DNA of 64,000 nt from Sesamum alatum (GCA_034509735.1 JACGWO010000010.1:7949193-8013192), one strand, 5' to 3'. Counted from the stretch's first letter, positions 1 through 11,798 are shown. Program-made: numbers and translations. The notes: a model not told the origin generated them from the letters alone.

Positions 1-287
1 CTATAATCCTAGCTATGAGTATCGAATCCAAGTAATTGAGCAATAAGTGGTAAACTAAATTAAATATATATACATATTTATTTTAACTTGCAACTAATAA
101 TCCATTGCTGAAACAATTAAATGTTGATATGAATTTTTGAGCACGAAAACAATTCAAAAATTTTGTTAAACTAAATTCATTTTCCCAATCATAAATGAAA
201 AAGAAAACCATGAAATAGGAAGTCGAATAAATTGATCAATCAAAGCAAATAATAAAGACGGCAAAATAGTTTGATACTTAGATTTGG

Positions 288-449
288 GGTGGGGGCTGCG
301 CGAACGCAAGCCCCCGCTACCACAAATTATGACGTAGGCTCCACCATTTAGGCAGACCTTAGGCGAGGACCCCTCCAAAGTGCAATGGAGGTCACCAACC
401 TAGGCCATGGGCCTTATTGATCGCCCATCGACCCCGTCCAGGTAAGTAT
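288..449 (-). ncRNA. U1: U1 spliceosomal snRNA gene
   Basis: The minus strand reads as a plant U1 snRNA of about 162 nt. It begins with the 5' splice-site recognition sequence ATACTTACCTG. The stem-loop I loop GATCAATAAGG (U1-70K site) and stem-loop II loop ATTGCACTT (U1A site) follow. The Sm site lies in ATAATTTGTGG, and a GC-rich terminal hairpin closes near position 288. U1 pairs with 5' splice sites in the first step of spliceosome assembly. All protein-binding loops look intact, so I read this as a potentially functional gene and not a degenerate copy. The start is set by the conserved ATAC 5' end, and the 3' end is estimated from the last hairpin. A near match to the plant 3' box (AGTNNAA) follows within 20 nt. 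Short reading frames here are incidental. Confidence 0.95.
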
Positions 450-472
450 GTTTCAAGTTGGGATTGCTTTGG

Positions 473-524
473 CTAATATCCGCTCATCTCCTACTAGTCA
501 CACATTGCTTATTCGATGTGGGAT
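473..524 (-). promoter_or_regulatory. U1 snRNA promoter: USE and TATA-like box
   Basis: A perfect plant upstream sequence element, ATCCCACATCG (consensus RTCCCACATCG), lies at 514-524 on the minus strand, at about -65 to -75. A TATA-like ATATTAG sits near -30 (473-479). The gap of about 34 bp between them is the longer spacing known to specify RNA polymerase II in plant snRNA genes; polymerase III genes have about 10 bp less. Confidence 0.88.
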
Positions 525-763
525 GCATGTGGATAAAAAGCTTAATTAATTTGCAGTTTGTTATTAATATATATGTTTCATAGCTAGTTAATGAAAAATG
601 AATTAGTGCAAGATCTCATATGATGGTTTGTGTTTGACAATGATCATGATATCTATGTTTTTATCTATTTCTTTCACTTTACAATTATCAATTGACTCTT
701 ATGCTCTTGGTTTCAACTATTCAAATAAGTGCAATTTAGGTTAATAAAAGTAGACTAGAATTG

Positions 764-959
764 GTGGGGTGTGCCAGGCCAAGGCAATAGTGCAACGCCA
801 AGGCGACGCTTGAGAGCCCCAGCAGCAAGCTGCCGTGATGGGCTCTCCCCCTAGAAAAATTAATTTAATATCATGTGGACCAATGGTCCACGTATCAGAT
901 ATTAAACTGATAAGAACAGATACTACACTTGATCTTAGCCAAAAGGCCGAGAAAGGTAT
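764..959 (-). ncRNA. U2: U2 spliceosomal snRNA gene
   Basis: The minus strand matches the plant U2 snRNA layout at its usual length of about 196 nt. It starts with ATACCTTTCTCGGCC. The branch-point recognition segment GTAGTATCTGTTC, the conserved stem-loop II region, an Sm-type site in TTAATTTTTCTAGG, and the 3' hairpins ending in GGCACACCCCACC follow in order. U2 pairs with the intron branch point and later with U6. I found no disruption in the conserved 5' half. The gene lies about 315 bp upstream of U1 in the same orientation, with its own promoter. It overlaps a 94-codon open frame that is not a protein gene. Confidence 0.96.
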
Positions 960-984
960 GATTAACTCAGTGCCAGAGCCTAAT

Positions 985-1038
985 CTTTTGTAGCACACAC
1001 AACCCTTCTCTATGCTCTGTTCCATTCCGATGTGGGAG
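985..1038 (-). promoter_or_regulatory. U2 snRNA promoter: USE and TATA-like box
   Basis: The minus strand has CTCCCACATCG at 1028-1038, ten of eleven bases of the plant USE, at about -70 to -79. TACAAAAG lies at 985-992, about -33 to -26, in the place of the TATA box. The gap of roughly 35 bp fits polymerase II snRNA promoters. Confidence 0.87.
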
Positions 1039-1272
1039 ATCGATGAGAATCAGATCATATCCTATCCATTTTTCAGCTTCACTTTCTCACTTGCTTAATA
1101 ATTTCTTCTTCATTCTATAAATATATACGTACACAATTGCAATTAGATAAGATATATATTATCTGATGCAATCACATTTGATTTCTATTTCTATTTATGT
1201 GCTGCTGCTAAATTAATCAGCTTCCCAAAATTTCTAAGACCAAAAATTCCAACATTGTATGTATATATATTG

Positions 1273-1398
1273 TAGGGCCAAAACCTATTACAGTTTCAGA
1301 CCCTCCAAAAATTAGAGTATGCCGTTGATTGAGGCAAGCACACGGTATTCTTTAGTAAAAGGCGAAAGAATAGTTCGCTCTGTGCTTACCTCACGGCT
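1273..1398 (-). ncRNA. U5: U5 spliceosomal snRNA gene
   Basis: The minus strand folds as U5. An outer stem of 11 pairs joins GAGGTAAGCAC and GTGCTTGCCTC with one G-U pair. An inner 8-bp stem, TATTCTTT with AAAGAATA, presents the invariant 11-nt loop CGCCTTTTACT, which aligns the exon ends during splicing. An Sm site (CTAATTTTTGG) follows, then a 3' hairpin in which AGGGTC pairs with GGCCCT. The length of about 125 nt suits plant U5. The loop is invariant while the stems are family-variable, as usual for U5. The 5' end is placed by promoter spacing and could be off by a few bases. Confidence 0.92.
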
Positions 1399-1426
1399 CC
1401 TTAATTTCTTTCCACATCTCTCATTA

Positions 1427-1480
1427 CCTTTTCTATGCTACTAAATCTCCCAACCTTTTATTGCTTACTCCATGTGGAAC
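1427..1480 (-). promoter_or_regulatory. U5 snRNA promoter: variant USE and TATA-like box
   Basis: GTTCCACATGG at 1470-1480 (minus) matches 9 of 11 USE positions and lies about 72-82 bp upstream of the predicted RNA start. ATAGAAAAGG near 1427-1436 takes the TATA position. The roughly 34-bp gap is the same as in the U2 and U1 promoters, which supports the assignment despite two USE mismatches. Confidence 0.72.
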
Positions 1481-2560
1481 AAAGTCCATGTCCTCGTCCT
1501 CGTCCTCATCCTCATCCTCGTCTACCTCTTGTTTATTAGTATTAATGCTCAAGGCTGTGCATGTTTTGGTCTCTCTCTCACTACTGTATCTCTATTGCTT
1601 ATACATATATCAAAACTTGAACTGATTAATTGATGGGAAGCTGCAGACTTATTTTAAATATATTATGTTAGACTAAGATAAAATACAGATTTTAAATTTT
1701 CCCTTAAATATATTATGGTCTCTCACTCTATTGCTTATATGTATCAAAACTTGAACTAATTAATGGTAATGTGCAGACTTGCAGTATTTGCAATTGTTTC
1801 ATTCTATAAATATATACACAATTGCAATTACATAAGATATACAGCTGATAATCTCCACTCAAAATTAGTCTTATTATTCTGATTCAATGAAATAATTAAA
1901 CTACTGTAGTTGTGTCTTCCGAAAGCTGTGAATTACTCTTTCAAGTTTAAAATGCCCAACACAACTAATTTTCACACTTGGTTATTTAAATATAGAGTAA
2001 AATACATCTATATTATTTTTTATTTAAATCTTTATATAAAATTATACCTTTCATAATTAAATTATTCAATTAAATATTAATGAAATGAGTTACTAGATTA
2101 TAAGTTTACTCAAAAATATTATCGTGCTTGTATAAATTATTTGAAATTATTAAAATTAAAATATTGTTCATCCTCTATTTTCATTTATAACTAAATTTAC
2201 TAATTATAATTCAAAATAAGTTATTTATATATAAGTCATATATATTAGAATTAATAAAATAATAATTTATTTATGAAAAAGATATATTAAATTATTATTT
2301 TTTAAAAAAAATTATCCTTTTTTCCCCAACCCCACCGCCATGCCAATTCCCAACTTCCGCCTTTGCCCTCCCCTTCCCTCCCCCCCCCCCCCCCCCCCGG
2401 GCACCTCGTTGCCACTTGCGCCCTCGTTCTGCTTGCACCCTCCTCACTGTCTTCCCGCCTGCGCCCACCCTTTTTCGCGTTTGTCCGCCCTTGTCATTGG
2501 CTAGCCTTCGCCCTCCTCCGCCTTCGTGCCTCATCCAACTTTTTATGTATAAATGCCTAA
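1481..2560. other. AT-rich intergenic DNA with microsatellite and C-rich tract
   Basis: A TCCTCG/TCCTCA short tandem repeat lies at about 1490-1530. The stretch to about 2310 is very AT-rich with no gene signal. From about 2320 to 2530 the base composition flips to C-rich, with a run of about 20 C near 2380-2398. This block may be the 5' edge of the CACTA element that follows, but no terminal inverted repeat is visible. Confidence 0.5.
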
Positions 2561-3226
2561 ATACATGTGTGAAAATTGGAACGGCTACTCGACCGGGAAC
2601 ACGTACCGTTCCTATATGTGTTCCAAATCTTAGCTCTATTTGGACCATTTGCATGACCGTTCCAATATATAGTGCTAAATGAGACCCTTTTCTGTCATGA
2701 GCAAAAATGTAATGCAATGACCGTTCCAAATTGTGGGTATATAGGAAATGCAGTGTTGTTATAATTATCATTCTCAATTGTGATCCAATTAGGAACGATA
2801 ACATTGTGTGTGACTAATACCGTTCCTAATATGTCATAACGGCTATATTACAACGGTAATATTACCGTTGTTACATCCATTCCAGAGACCATTCCTAAAG
2901 CTAGATCAACGGCTATATTTCAACGGCTAGTTGTGTGTTCCAAATAATATTCTAATGCCAATTTCAATATTTTTCTATATATATATATCCCCCCTTCTTT
3001 CTCATTGTTCTTATAATTACTCTCCAACTCATTTTGTTGTAACTCCCCCTATTGATTCTTTATACGTAAAATCGAACATATCAATTATTTGCGCGAATTT
3101 TGCATTGATATTGATAGGTGTTTTGCTCAGGTAAGAAGTTGAATTTTTGTAATGGTTAGTTATATATATATATATATAATATATTCTCGTCATTTAATTA
3201 CTATTGTGAATTACGTAGGACCAATC

Positions 3227-6168
3227 ATGTTAAGACAGTTAAGGAAATGGATGTATGATCGAGACGTCCTGGGTGTTACGGCGGAGTTTGAGGACGGTGT
3301 TACAATATTTTTAGAATGGACCCAGTCTCAGCGTGCATATATGAACGGGGAGAAGATTAAGTGTCCCTGCCGGAAGTGCAAAAATGAACAGTTCAAAATA
3401 CCAGACGAGGTAAATTTTGACTTGTGTATAAAAGGGTTTATGCCAAAGTATTATAATTGGACTTCGCATGGTGAGGAGAGGGTGCAGGAAAACTTTGAAG
3501 CATTGACAGCGTCCCCTGTGCAGCAGCACCAAACGCCACCCGTTCAGGAGGAAGGTAGTTCGCATTGGGGTGATGCCTCAGATGGATTGGGCGCAGAGGA
3601 TGGTATTTGATGCCGATGGGCTGTCTTTCTGGTTTTTGTACAACCAAGAGAGACCGGCTTATGATGGTACTCGGTATTTTCCATCTGATGTGGGTCCTAG
3701 TTCATATTACGATTCGGGGCCCTATGATTATGTGTTTGACTTGTTAGACCGTTTTTTTGATGTAGTGAACGCTGCGGACCAACCGTTGTGGAACGGCTGC
3801 ACCACCTTTCAGTTGGCGTCAATTGCTTCTTTGGTGAATATCAAGGTCGAAGGGAATTTTTCCGAGCATACATATTGTCGCTTATGCCAATGGACTGATA
3901 CTGTAATGCCCCGCGATCACACTTTTCCCGCCGACTATTACAATACGTAGAAATTGATAAAAGAATTGGGTTTACCAGTTTAGAAGATTGATGCTTGCAA
4001 AAACGGTTGCATGTTGTACTGGAAGGACGATATTGATCTGGAATATTGCAAGTTTTGTGGAAACGCTAGGTAGAAGCCCACCAGGGACAGAAATTTTAGA
4101 CGCAAGAAGTCCCCGTATGCCAATCTTAGGTATCTACAGCTTACCCCTCGGCTGCAGAGGTTGTATGTGTCGAAGGCCACAGCAGAGCATATGACTTGGC
4201 ATGCGAGCCATCAGACGGAGGAAGGATCCATGTGTCACCTGTCCGATGCAGTGGCTTGGAAGCATTTTGATCGGGCGTATCCTGATTTTGCAGCTGAGCC
4301 TCGTAATGTGAGACTTCGGTTGTGCACGGATGGGTTTGCACCGAACCGTCAGTATGGTAAAACTTACTCATGTTGGCCCGTGATACTTACACCGTACAAT
4401 CTCCCACCGGGAATGTGCATGAAGTCTGAGTATATGTTCCTAACGATGGTGATCCCTGGCCCATTGAATCTGAAACGTCTTATCGATGTCTACTTGGAGC
4501 CGTTGATCGAGGAGTTGCAAAATTTATGGCATGTGGGTGTACGTACGCACGATACTGCGACAAACCAGGCATTCATGATGCATGCCACATTGATGTGGAC
4601 AGTGAACGACCTTCCTGCTTATGGGATGGTGTCTGGATGGAGTACCACCAGTGTTATGGGGTGTCCAGTTTGTATGGAGGACACATGGGCATTCTATTTA
4701 CAGCACGGTCAGAAGGCATACTATTTTGACTGCCACAGGCAGTTCCTACCAGCGGATCATCCTTATCGCATGAACAAGAAAGCCTTCACTAAAAATCGAA
4801 TCGAGAGGAAGGTTGCACGTCCGAGGCTGACTGGAGAACAGATCCGAACTCGTGTCGATGCGTTTAGTGTGGCAGTCAAACAACCGTTGAGTGAACCAGA
4901 AGGCTACGGTGTCGACCATAAGTGGACGAAGAAAAGCATCTTCTGGGAGCTTGAATACTGGGGGTCGCACCTGATACGACACAATCATGATGTCATGCAT
5001 ATTGAGAAGAATGTGTTCGATAATATATTCAATACTGTGATGGACATCAAGGGGAAAACTAAGGACAATCTGAATGCACGGAAGGATCTCAAGATCATAC
5101 GTAATCGGCCAGAGCTGGAGGTGGACGAAAGGACATCGAACGTGATGCCCAAAGCAGTATATACACTGACGAAGGATCAAAAAGAAGAAGATATATGAGT
5201 GGATTCATTGTCTTAGGTTTCCTGATGGGTATGCCTCTAACATGGCCCGTTGCGTCGACATGAAGGAGTTAAGGATGCACGGCATGAAGAGCTATGATTG
5301 TCATGTATTCGTGCAGAGGTTGATTCCAATTGCCGTCTGTGAAATGCTTCCAGATCATGTGTGGGGGGCCTTGACTGAAGTGAGCCTTCTATTCCAGATC
5401 CTATACTCAACAACACTAGATGTGGCCAAGGTAAAAGAATTAGAAGATAGTGTAGCCGTCATCCTATGCAACATCGAGAAAATATTTTCTCCTTATTTTT
5501 TTGACTCAATAGCGTATATAATTGTTCACCTTCCATATGAGACGCGCGTTGAGGAGCCCGTGCAATACAAGTGAATGTACCCATTTGAGAGGTAATTAAC
5601 TACTGTTAAAAAATATTATTTTTAAGTAGCAATTAATTTACATTTTAATAAATACTCGTACGAATAGATTCCTACGTGATTTGAAGAAAAAGGTGAAAAA
5701 CAAAGCACACGTTAAGGCGTCAATTGTAGAGGCTTATATTGTCGAAGAAATTGGGTTTTTCTCCTCTCACTACTTCACCGCACATTCTCTGCAAGCGAAG
5801 CAGACCCAATCCGAACGATGATCTCACGACAAAAGAATGAACTATTCATACTGGCTCAATAAGCAGTACAGGTCTACTACGCGGATTATCCGAGCATGAA
5901 GAGAGACAAAGTCAACTGGAAATTTGTTTGCAAAATCAAAGCTCGAAGAGTAATCGATGACTCGCGATGGACCGAGGTCGCCTATCAGATGGATGAAGTC
6001 GTACATAATCGAGATGTTGTTACAGATAACCAAACGTTTGAACTGCATGACCCAACGGGAACACAGCTGGTCGTTGATCATGGAGCAGGGACATCGCACT
6101 CGCCAGACAGTGAATCCAAAGATGACGATAGCTTTGACGAGGCTGAGTCCGATGAAGAGCCTAATTGA
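3227..6168 (+). pseudogene. TNP2-like CACTA transposase (broken)
   Basis: The pieces run in family order but in several frames. An N-terminal Transpos_assoc-like segment is at 3227-3608, with CPCRKCKN suggesting a zinc-binding motif. A linking segment with YDYVFDLLDRFFDVV is at 3600-3950. A frameshifted stretch with stops runs from 3950 to 4160. The long Transposase_21 core at 4161-5198 includes GCPVCMED and the HNHDVMHIEKNVFDNI region. A DUF4218-like part is at 5242-5574. A DUF4216-like tail with an acidic C-terminus ends at 6168. Family members are usually well over 800 residues in one frame (several exons), so this copy is inactive. A possible 5' intron (3131-3218) would put the start codon at 3227. 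The protein would cut and rejoin the element ends. Confidence 0.85.
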
Positions 6169-6259
6169 ATTTTATGAAATTTTTCTATAATTTTTTTATA
6201 AACCTTATTGTAAAAATTATATTAGATATATGTATTTTTATTATTTTAAGAAATCAAAA

Positions 6260-7651
6260 TAAATTTTAAAAATTAGAACGGATATTATATACTACGACCG
6301 TTCCTAATACAGGTACAACTTTTTGATTAGGTGCCAAACAAAAAAATAAATAAATAAATAAATTTGAATTAGGAACGGTCCGAATTTCCTACAACCGTTC
6401 CTATTTCAGGTACAATTTTTTGAATATGGCGCCTACTTAAAAAAATGAGGAAAATTTGAATTAGGAACGGTCAGTGAAAACATAAGACCGTTCCTAATCT
6501 AGGTACAAATTTTCAATTGGCGCCTACTGAAAAATTGGCTCCAAGTTCGAATTAGGAATGGTCATGCCAATTGGTGGACCGTTCCAAAGTGAGGTCCAAT
6601 ATTTTTGTTTTGGCGCCCAATGAAAAATTGGTGGGAAAATCAACTTTTGGAGCGGTCCTTTTATAGCCGACCGTTCTTAGAGAAAATTGCTTCGAATCGC
6701 TCCTAAGGCAATTACGACCGTTCCAAATTTGGTTACGATAATGTGTATTTTGCCTAATTTGGACAATATATCAACATCCGTGAACCGGATCGGCATCATT
6801 TTTAAACACATACAAGATTATGAATATGAATTGATATCCAACGGTCTGATTTTCAATCAGCAACATGGATTCAAGGATGCAAATATTTTTTATTATGATG
6901 AATACTGACCAGATACGATATCTCGAGATCTGCACACCGAAATTTTTCAAAACTACATATAATGTATTCTTTTGTGTGTTAAATCATACCTAACGGTCTG
7001 ATTATATCGTGTAGTACAACAATATAGGATGCTAGTTATATCTGTGAAATACTAACAAACATAAATTTACAAATATAGTTCATATTGTGAACGTGTGTCT
7101 ATTTTTTGGAAATTACTATATATTTTCAAATTCTTTAAATATCCAATTGCACACCTTTTATTCAATCATATGAGTGTTCAGAACGTGTTTTTCTTAATTT
7201 ATAGTTATTATCTAAGAAGATATAAAAAAATTGCAATACATGTAGGAACTGTTCCACATGAAAATAGGAACGATAACTATGTGCATGTCTAAAAACGACA
7301 TCGTTTTTCCTTTAGGAATGGTATTAGGAACAATTGTTCTCTTAAGTGACCGTTCCTATTAGTACAATTCCAAATACTAAGTATTTGGAATTGATATGGG
7401 AACGACAATTTGTAATTCAGGAATGGTCTGTATTGGGAACGGACCGGGGAACGGTTGTACTATTAAGTGACCGTTCCTATTTAGGTCAGCATCAGTACAA
7501 GATATTAAAACGACATCGTATTAAAGCAAAAACGACGTCGTTTTCTTGAATTGGACTGGATATAGGAACGGCCAACAAAAATATGATCGTTCCAAAAATT
7601 TATATAAATTGGCCCATTGACTGATTTTTTCTCACTTTCTCCTCTCTCACT

Positions 7652-7700
<49 letters not shown>

Positions 7701-9361
7701 GCCTCTCCCTCTCTCAAGTGACCGCCTCCATCGTCCGCCACCGCCAGCCTGTCTCTGACCACCACCAGCCTCTATCCCCTGTTGCCCGGCCACCATTCAC
7801 CACCTCCGCCCTCTCCACTGCCATTGCCACCGCCTCCACCCCCTCCACTAGCAAGTAGGGTTTCAAAAAAACCCCTTTTTTTTTTTTTCTATTTTTGTCT
7901 ATTTTCTGAAATTGCCTATATATTTTCTATAATTTTGACTAAATTTTGGGCATTTTTCGTAATAGTATGTAATGTTAGGGATTTTTCCTGTAATTGTATG
8001 TAGTTTTTGTGCATTTTAATTTCATAGAATGTAGGGACTTAGATGTAATTTGTGGAATTGTATACAATTGGGTGTAATTTCTAATGAATTCTATAACATT
8101 GTTGTTGATATTGTTGCTGAAAATTGTATGTGATTTTGCTAGAATTATTGTCAATTTTCTTATTATTTTCAGTTATTTTTGTGCATTTTTCTGTAATTTT
8201 TGTGAATTTTATTTAATTTTAGTGCATTTTCTATAATTTCTATGATTTTTTATGTTAAATTTAAAATTTGATGTCAATAATTAGAATAATACAGGATATT
8301 TTAAAAATTATAAATTTAATATAATCATTAGAAAACTCAGAAAATACTGTTATGTAAAATTCTATTTTTTTAACAAATTTTAATTAATTTTAAAAATATT
8401 TTCTATAGTTTTTAAAATTATTTTTTAATATTATTAAAAATTTTAAAAAAAATTATGTTTTAAAAATCTAGAAATTTTAATTTTTAAAATTCTGAAAATT
8501 TGGAAATTCTGTAAATTTTATGTCATTTTCTGTAAATTTTAAAAAATTTCAGAATCCTTCTGTAAATTTCAAAAATTATGAAAATTCAGAAAATTTTTAG
8601 AAAATTCGCAGTAATTTTAAAATTTTTGTGAATTTTCTAATAATTTTTTGAAATTCTAAAAGTTTTTATTTCTTTTTCTATAAATTTAAAATATTTTTAG
8701 AATTTTCTGTAACTTTTAAAAATTATGTATTTTTAACAAAATTTTTGAAAATTCTATTTTCTGTAATTTTAAAAACAATTATGTCATTTTTATTTATTTA
8801 ATTTATTTTTTTAAATTTTTCTAGTAAAATAAAATTTACTCATAATATATGAAATTTGTTAATTTTTTGAAATTTATGAAAATTTGGGTAAGTTTCTATA
8901 ATATTTTGTAAGGATATAGGGAAATATTGGTATTTAGTATAAATATATAGGAAAATAGAAGGATTTAGTGCAATTTTAGGGTAAAATTATGGTATTTAGT
9001 ATAAATATATAGAAAAATAGAAGGATTTAGTGCAATTTTAGGGAAAAATGTTGGGATTTAGTATAAATATATAGGAAAAATACAAGGACTTAGTGTAATT
9101 AAACGACAATTTTGGGTTTTAGTATATATTTTAGGAAATAATTTTAGGATTTAGTAAACATTATAGGAAAAATTTCAAAAATAAAATTGGGATTCATAAC
9201 CAATTTATTAGATTAATTTTGGGACTTAGTATACAATTTTAGGATTTAGTTTGCATAATTATTTTAAAAAATTAGAAAATTAATCATTATTCAAATAAAT
9301 TGATACTTACATGTATTTTTTAAATTCATACCACTAATATTTTTAAAAAAAATTATAGATC
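6260..9361. repeat. Internal GGAACGGT-type repeat arrays, CT microsatellite and AT-rich spacer
   Basis: Between the two transposon genes lie two arrays of GGAACGGT/ACCGTTCC and close variants, at about 6270-6735 and 7245-7600. The second also has AAAACGACGTCGTTTT-like palindromes. A pure CT dinucleotide run covers about 7650-7693 and is followed by a proline-codon-rich, C-rich leader to 7855. From 7860 to 9360 the DNA is strongly AT-rich, with repeated phrases such as GGATTTAGTATAAATATATAGG near 8935-9080. It is probably the 5' leader, promoter or intron of the second gene. Confidence 0.6.
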
Positions 9362-10890
9362 ATGTCTGGTCGGGATTTCCCACCTCGAGGAGGTGGACGT
9401 GGCCACAGTCGTGGCTCACCAGCCATACCGTCGGTCGATGTTGCTTCTCGGGATGGGGAAGCAGTGTTCCGACCACCACCACCACCACAATCGGCAGAGC
9501 AGGCAACTGCATCACCTGTGCCGGATCAGCAACTCGGTCTGTCTACCACTGTACCCATCGAGGAGGGTGCCGGACCATTCACTCCCGCACTGGCGGTAGA
9601 TCCGGCCGTCCATGGGCTGCCCCACCACTCTCGCCACCATCCGCGCGCTAGTATATTACACTCGCCGACGCGAGGTATATGTATATTTTTTTAATTTTTT
9701 TTGTAATTTAAATTATTATTTTTATGTCGCACTAATTATTATATAATTTCAGGATGGACCGGAAGATACACGAGCGCATCAACGCGGTGGTGCGAGGACA
9801 CTATCCCCACCCTTGGGGCTGTTTGCGCCAGGTGCCACCAGAGCATCAACATTTCTAGTTCGAGAGTTTGAAGGTAACATCATTTCAGTTAAATGGTATC
9901 AATTAAATTTCTATGTTAAATTTTTTAACAATCTGAGTATATATTTTATTTTTTTTTAATACAGATGACGTACTGGTGGGACTGCGACGCCGAGTCCATG
10001 TTCAAGATCTTCCACATCTGGGCGAGAAAGTTCCTCCGCAAGAAGTTCGTCCTCGCCAGACAATCTCTGGTGAAGCCTCTTTGGTTGGTGAACGAAGTCT
10101 GGCGGCAGCTCCTGCTGTATTGGGAGTCCCCGGAGCTCAAGGAAGAGTGCGCCAAGAACAAGGCCAACCGGTCCGCCAACCCAGCCGCATCCGCCACTGT
10201 GTACCGCGGGAGTTCTGCCTCCGTCGGTATGCACAAGCGGAAGATGGTAAGATATTTAATCATATTTAAAGTATTTAGCATTATTAAATTAAAAATGTAA
10301 TAACTGTTTCCCATTTCTTTTTACAGGAGGAGCAGCTCGGCCGGCTAGTCAAGCAGATGGAGTTATTCTCCAGATGCTACAAGAAGAAGGCCGATGGCGG
10401 CTGGAGCGGCCCGAGGGCAACGGAGGTGGTGGTAAGTTCGAAATTAAATTTTTTAATTTATTTTTTTAATTTTTGAAAATAACAATAATAATAATTTACT
10501 ATTTTTGCAGGAGACGTTTCAAAAGTTGCTAGAGGATCACCAGTCTCAGACCACGGCCAATCCTGGGGATCGTTCAGCCGAATCAGAGGGCTCGGTGGCG
10601 CAAACCGAGCAGGAGTTGTGGTTGGCTATAGTCGGGGGCAAGAACAAGGACTGGGTATTCGGTTTTGGTTCTGAGACCAACGGTCTCAGCCAGACCGTTA
10701 CCTCGCCATCACCACTGCCACCACCAGCGTCAAACTTGGAGGATCGGAGGAGATGATGGTGGATATGATGAGCATGATGAAGACCCTGCAGACCAATAAC
10801 TCCACTGCCGGCCCGTCACGGCCTCCTAGAGACCCACCCCCCCCCCCCAACGTTGACGATATGGACCAGGACGAGGGGGACGGGGAGTAG
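9362..10890 (+). pseudogene. Second CACTA gene, Transposase_24 (Ptta/En/Spm) type, broken
   Basis: Five exon-like blocks are separated by introns with GT and AG ends. A glycine/proline-rich N-terminus (from ATG 9362) is followed by a short exon at about 9753-9872, the block beginning MTYWWDCDAESMFKIFHIWA at 9965-10246, an ELFSRCYKKKADGGW block at 10328-10431, and a QE-rich block from 10511. The conserved region KPLWLVNEVW and the SRCYKK..G motif are typical of plant CACTA second-gene proteins, which bind subterminal repeats in En/Spm. The short exon has an in-frame stop (TTC TAG) and frame differences against the 56.8-kb copy. A small deletion near 10745 shifts the last part, which ends in an acidic tail at 10890. 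Confidence 0.78.
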
Positions 10891-11079
10891 ATTTTATTTT
10901 ATTTTTGTAATTAAATTGAAAAATATTTTTATTTAATATAATTTTTATTTCTAAATTATGCATTTTTTCAAATTTAAATAATAATTATAAAACCAAATTC
11001 AAAAATATTATTAATAATTTAATATATATTTTAATGATAATAATTATTATTATAAAAAGAATTAATAATTCATTATTTA

Positions 11080-11760
11080 GGAGCGGTACTTTAGACGGCC
11101 AGGGAGCGCATATAAACCGTTCCATTTTTTGTCCGTTTTAATGAAGTGACTGTTCCTATCACCGGATAAACAACCATTCCAAATTAGGTGACAACCGTTC
11201 CTAAAAGCGGATAAAAATTAATTCCAAATTAGGGACAGACCGTTCCTAAATATATTCCAAATTTAATGATATTGTGGTTTGGTTTTCGTTCTAAATACGA
11301 TACCAAGAACTGCTCCAATATCGTATTCCAAAATATGAGTACAAAATCCGTTCCCAGTCACCGTGTCTAATTGTGTTTCAATGACCGTTCTCAACTTTTA
11401 TAGTTGACCGTTCCAAGACGTATTCCAGAACCAGTACAAAAATGTATCTGCAACTTATGCTGACAATTCCAAATTGTGTTCTAATTACCGTTCCAAATTT
11501 CGTGATTTACTTTTGATATGACCATTCCAAACATTAATAAGGTGTTCCAAATACAAAAATTATAAATTTATACATACAAAGGTAATTAGGAATGGTAAAA
11601 CCTTTTTATGCCAAAAATCATTCTGAAATTGGAACGGTCGCCCTGTTTCCGTTCCTAATTATTAGGTACGCCTCTCCTTTCAACGGATAGCCTCCCGTTC
11701 CTAATCCCAGCCCAAATGAATTCAGTGATCTATTTACCGTTCCAAAAGTTAAAAAAATCG
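11080..11760. repeat. 3' subterminal repeat array of CACTA copy 1
   Basis: Dozens of short ACCGTTCC, CCGTTCCAAA and GGAACGG variants in both orientations fill this stretch, with little other sequence between them. It mirrors the start of the copy at 54701-55570 and ends at the terminal inverted repeat (11778-11798). In En/Spm-like elements such arrays are the binding sites of the second-gene product; that role is inferred here from position. Confidence 0.82.
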
Positions 11761-11798
11761 TTCTTATGTCCATTATAATTCCCGCATTTTTTGTAGTG

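Larger units (their letters stand above)
2560..11798 (+). mobile_element. Degenerate two-gene CACTA (En/Spm) DNA transposon, copy 1
   Basis: The 3' terminal inverted repeat is clear: reverse-complemented it reads CACTACAAAAAATGCGGG and ends at 11798. A 21-bp near-copy opens a second element at 54701. Hundreds of bases at both ends and in the middle are filled with GGAACGGT/ACCGTTCC motifs, as in CACTA subterminal transposase-binding regions. The element carries a TNP2-like transposase pseudogene (3227-6168) and a second, Transposase_24-type pseudogene (9362-10890), the usual two-gene order. No matching 5' CACTA terminus was found before 2560, so the left end is probably truncated or mutated. 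Its coding parts hold stops and frameshifts, so it is not autonomous now. Confidence 0.88.

Noticed and set aside
166..378. 70-codon minus-strand open frame
   Set aside because: It overlaps the U1 snRNA 3' half and flank and has no protein-like features.
741..1025. 94-codon minus-strand open frame
   Set aside because: It lies on the U2 snRNA and its promoter; the RNA match explains the sequence fully.
1320..1392. Candidate microRNA precursor hairpin
   Set aside because: The hairpin is the U5 stem-loop I: it carries the invariant CGCCTTTTACT loop, an Sm site downstream and a snRNA promoter upstream.
2295..2804. 169-codon minus-strand frame with Gly/Arg-rich tail
   Set aside because: It is produced by the C-rich tract and CACTA subterminal repeats; no domain or codon pattern supports it.
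4746..5180. 144-codon minus-strand frame
   Set aside because: It is a shadow of the transposase core on the plus strand.
7782..8003. Proline-rich plus-strand frame
   Set aside because: It arises from C-rich leader and T-runs inside the CACTA element; there is no homology to known proteins.
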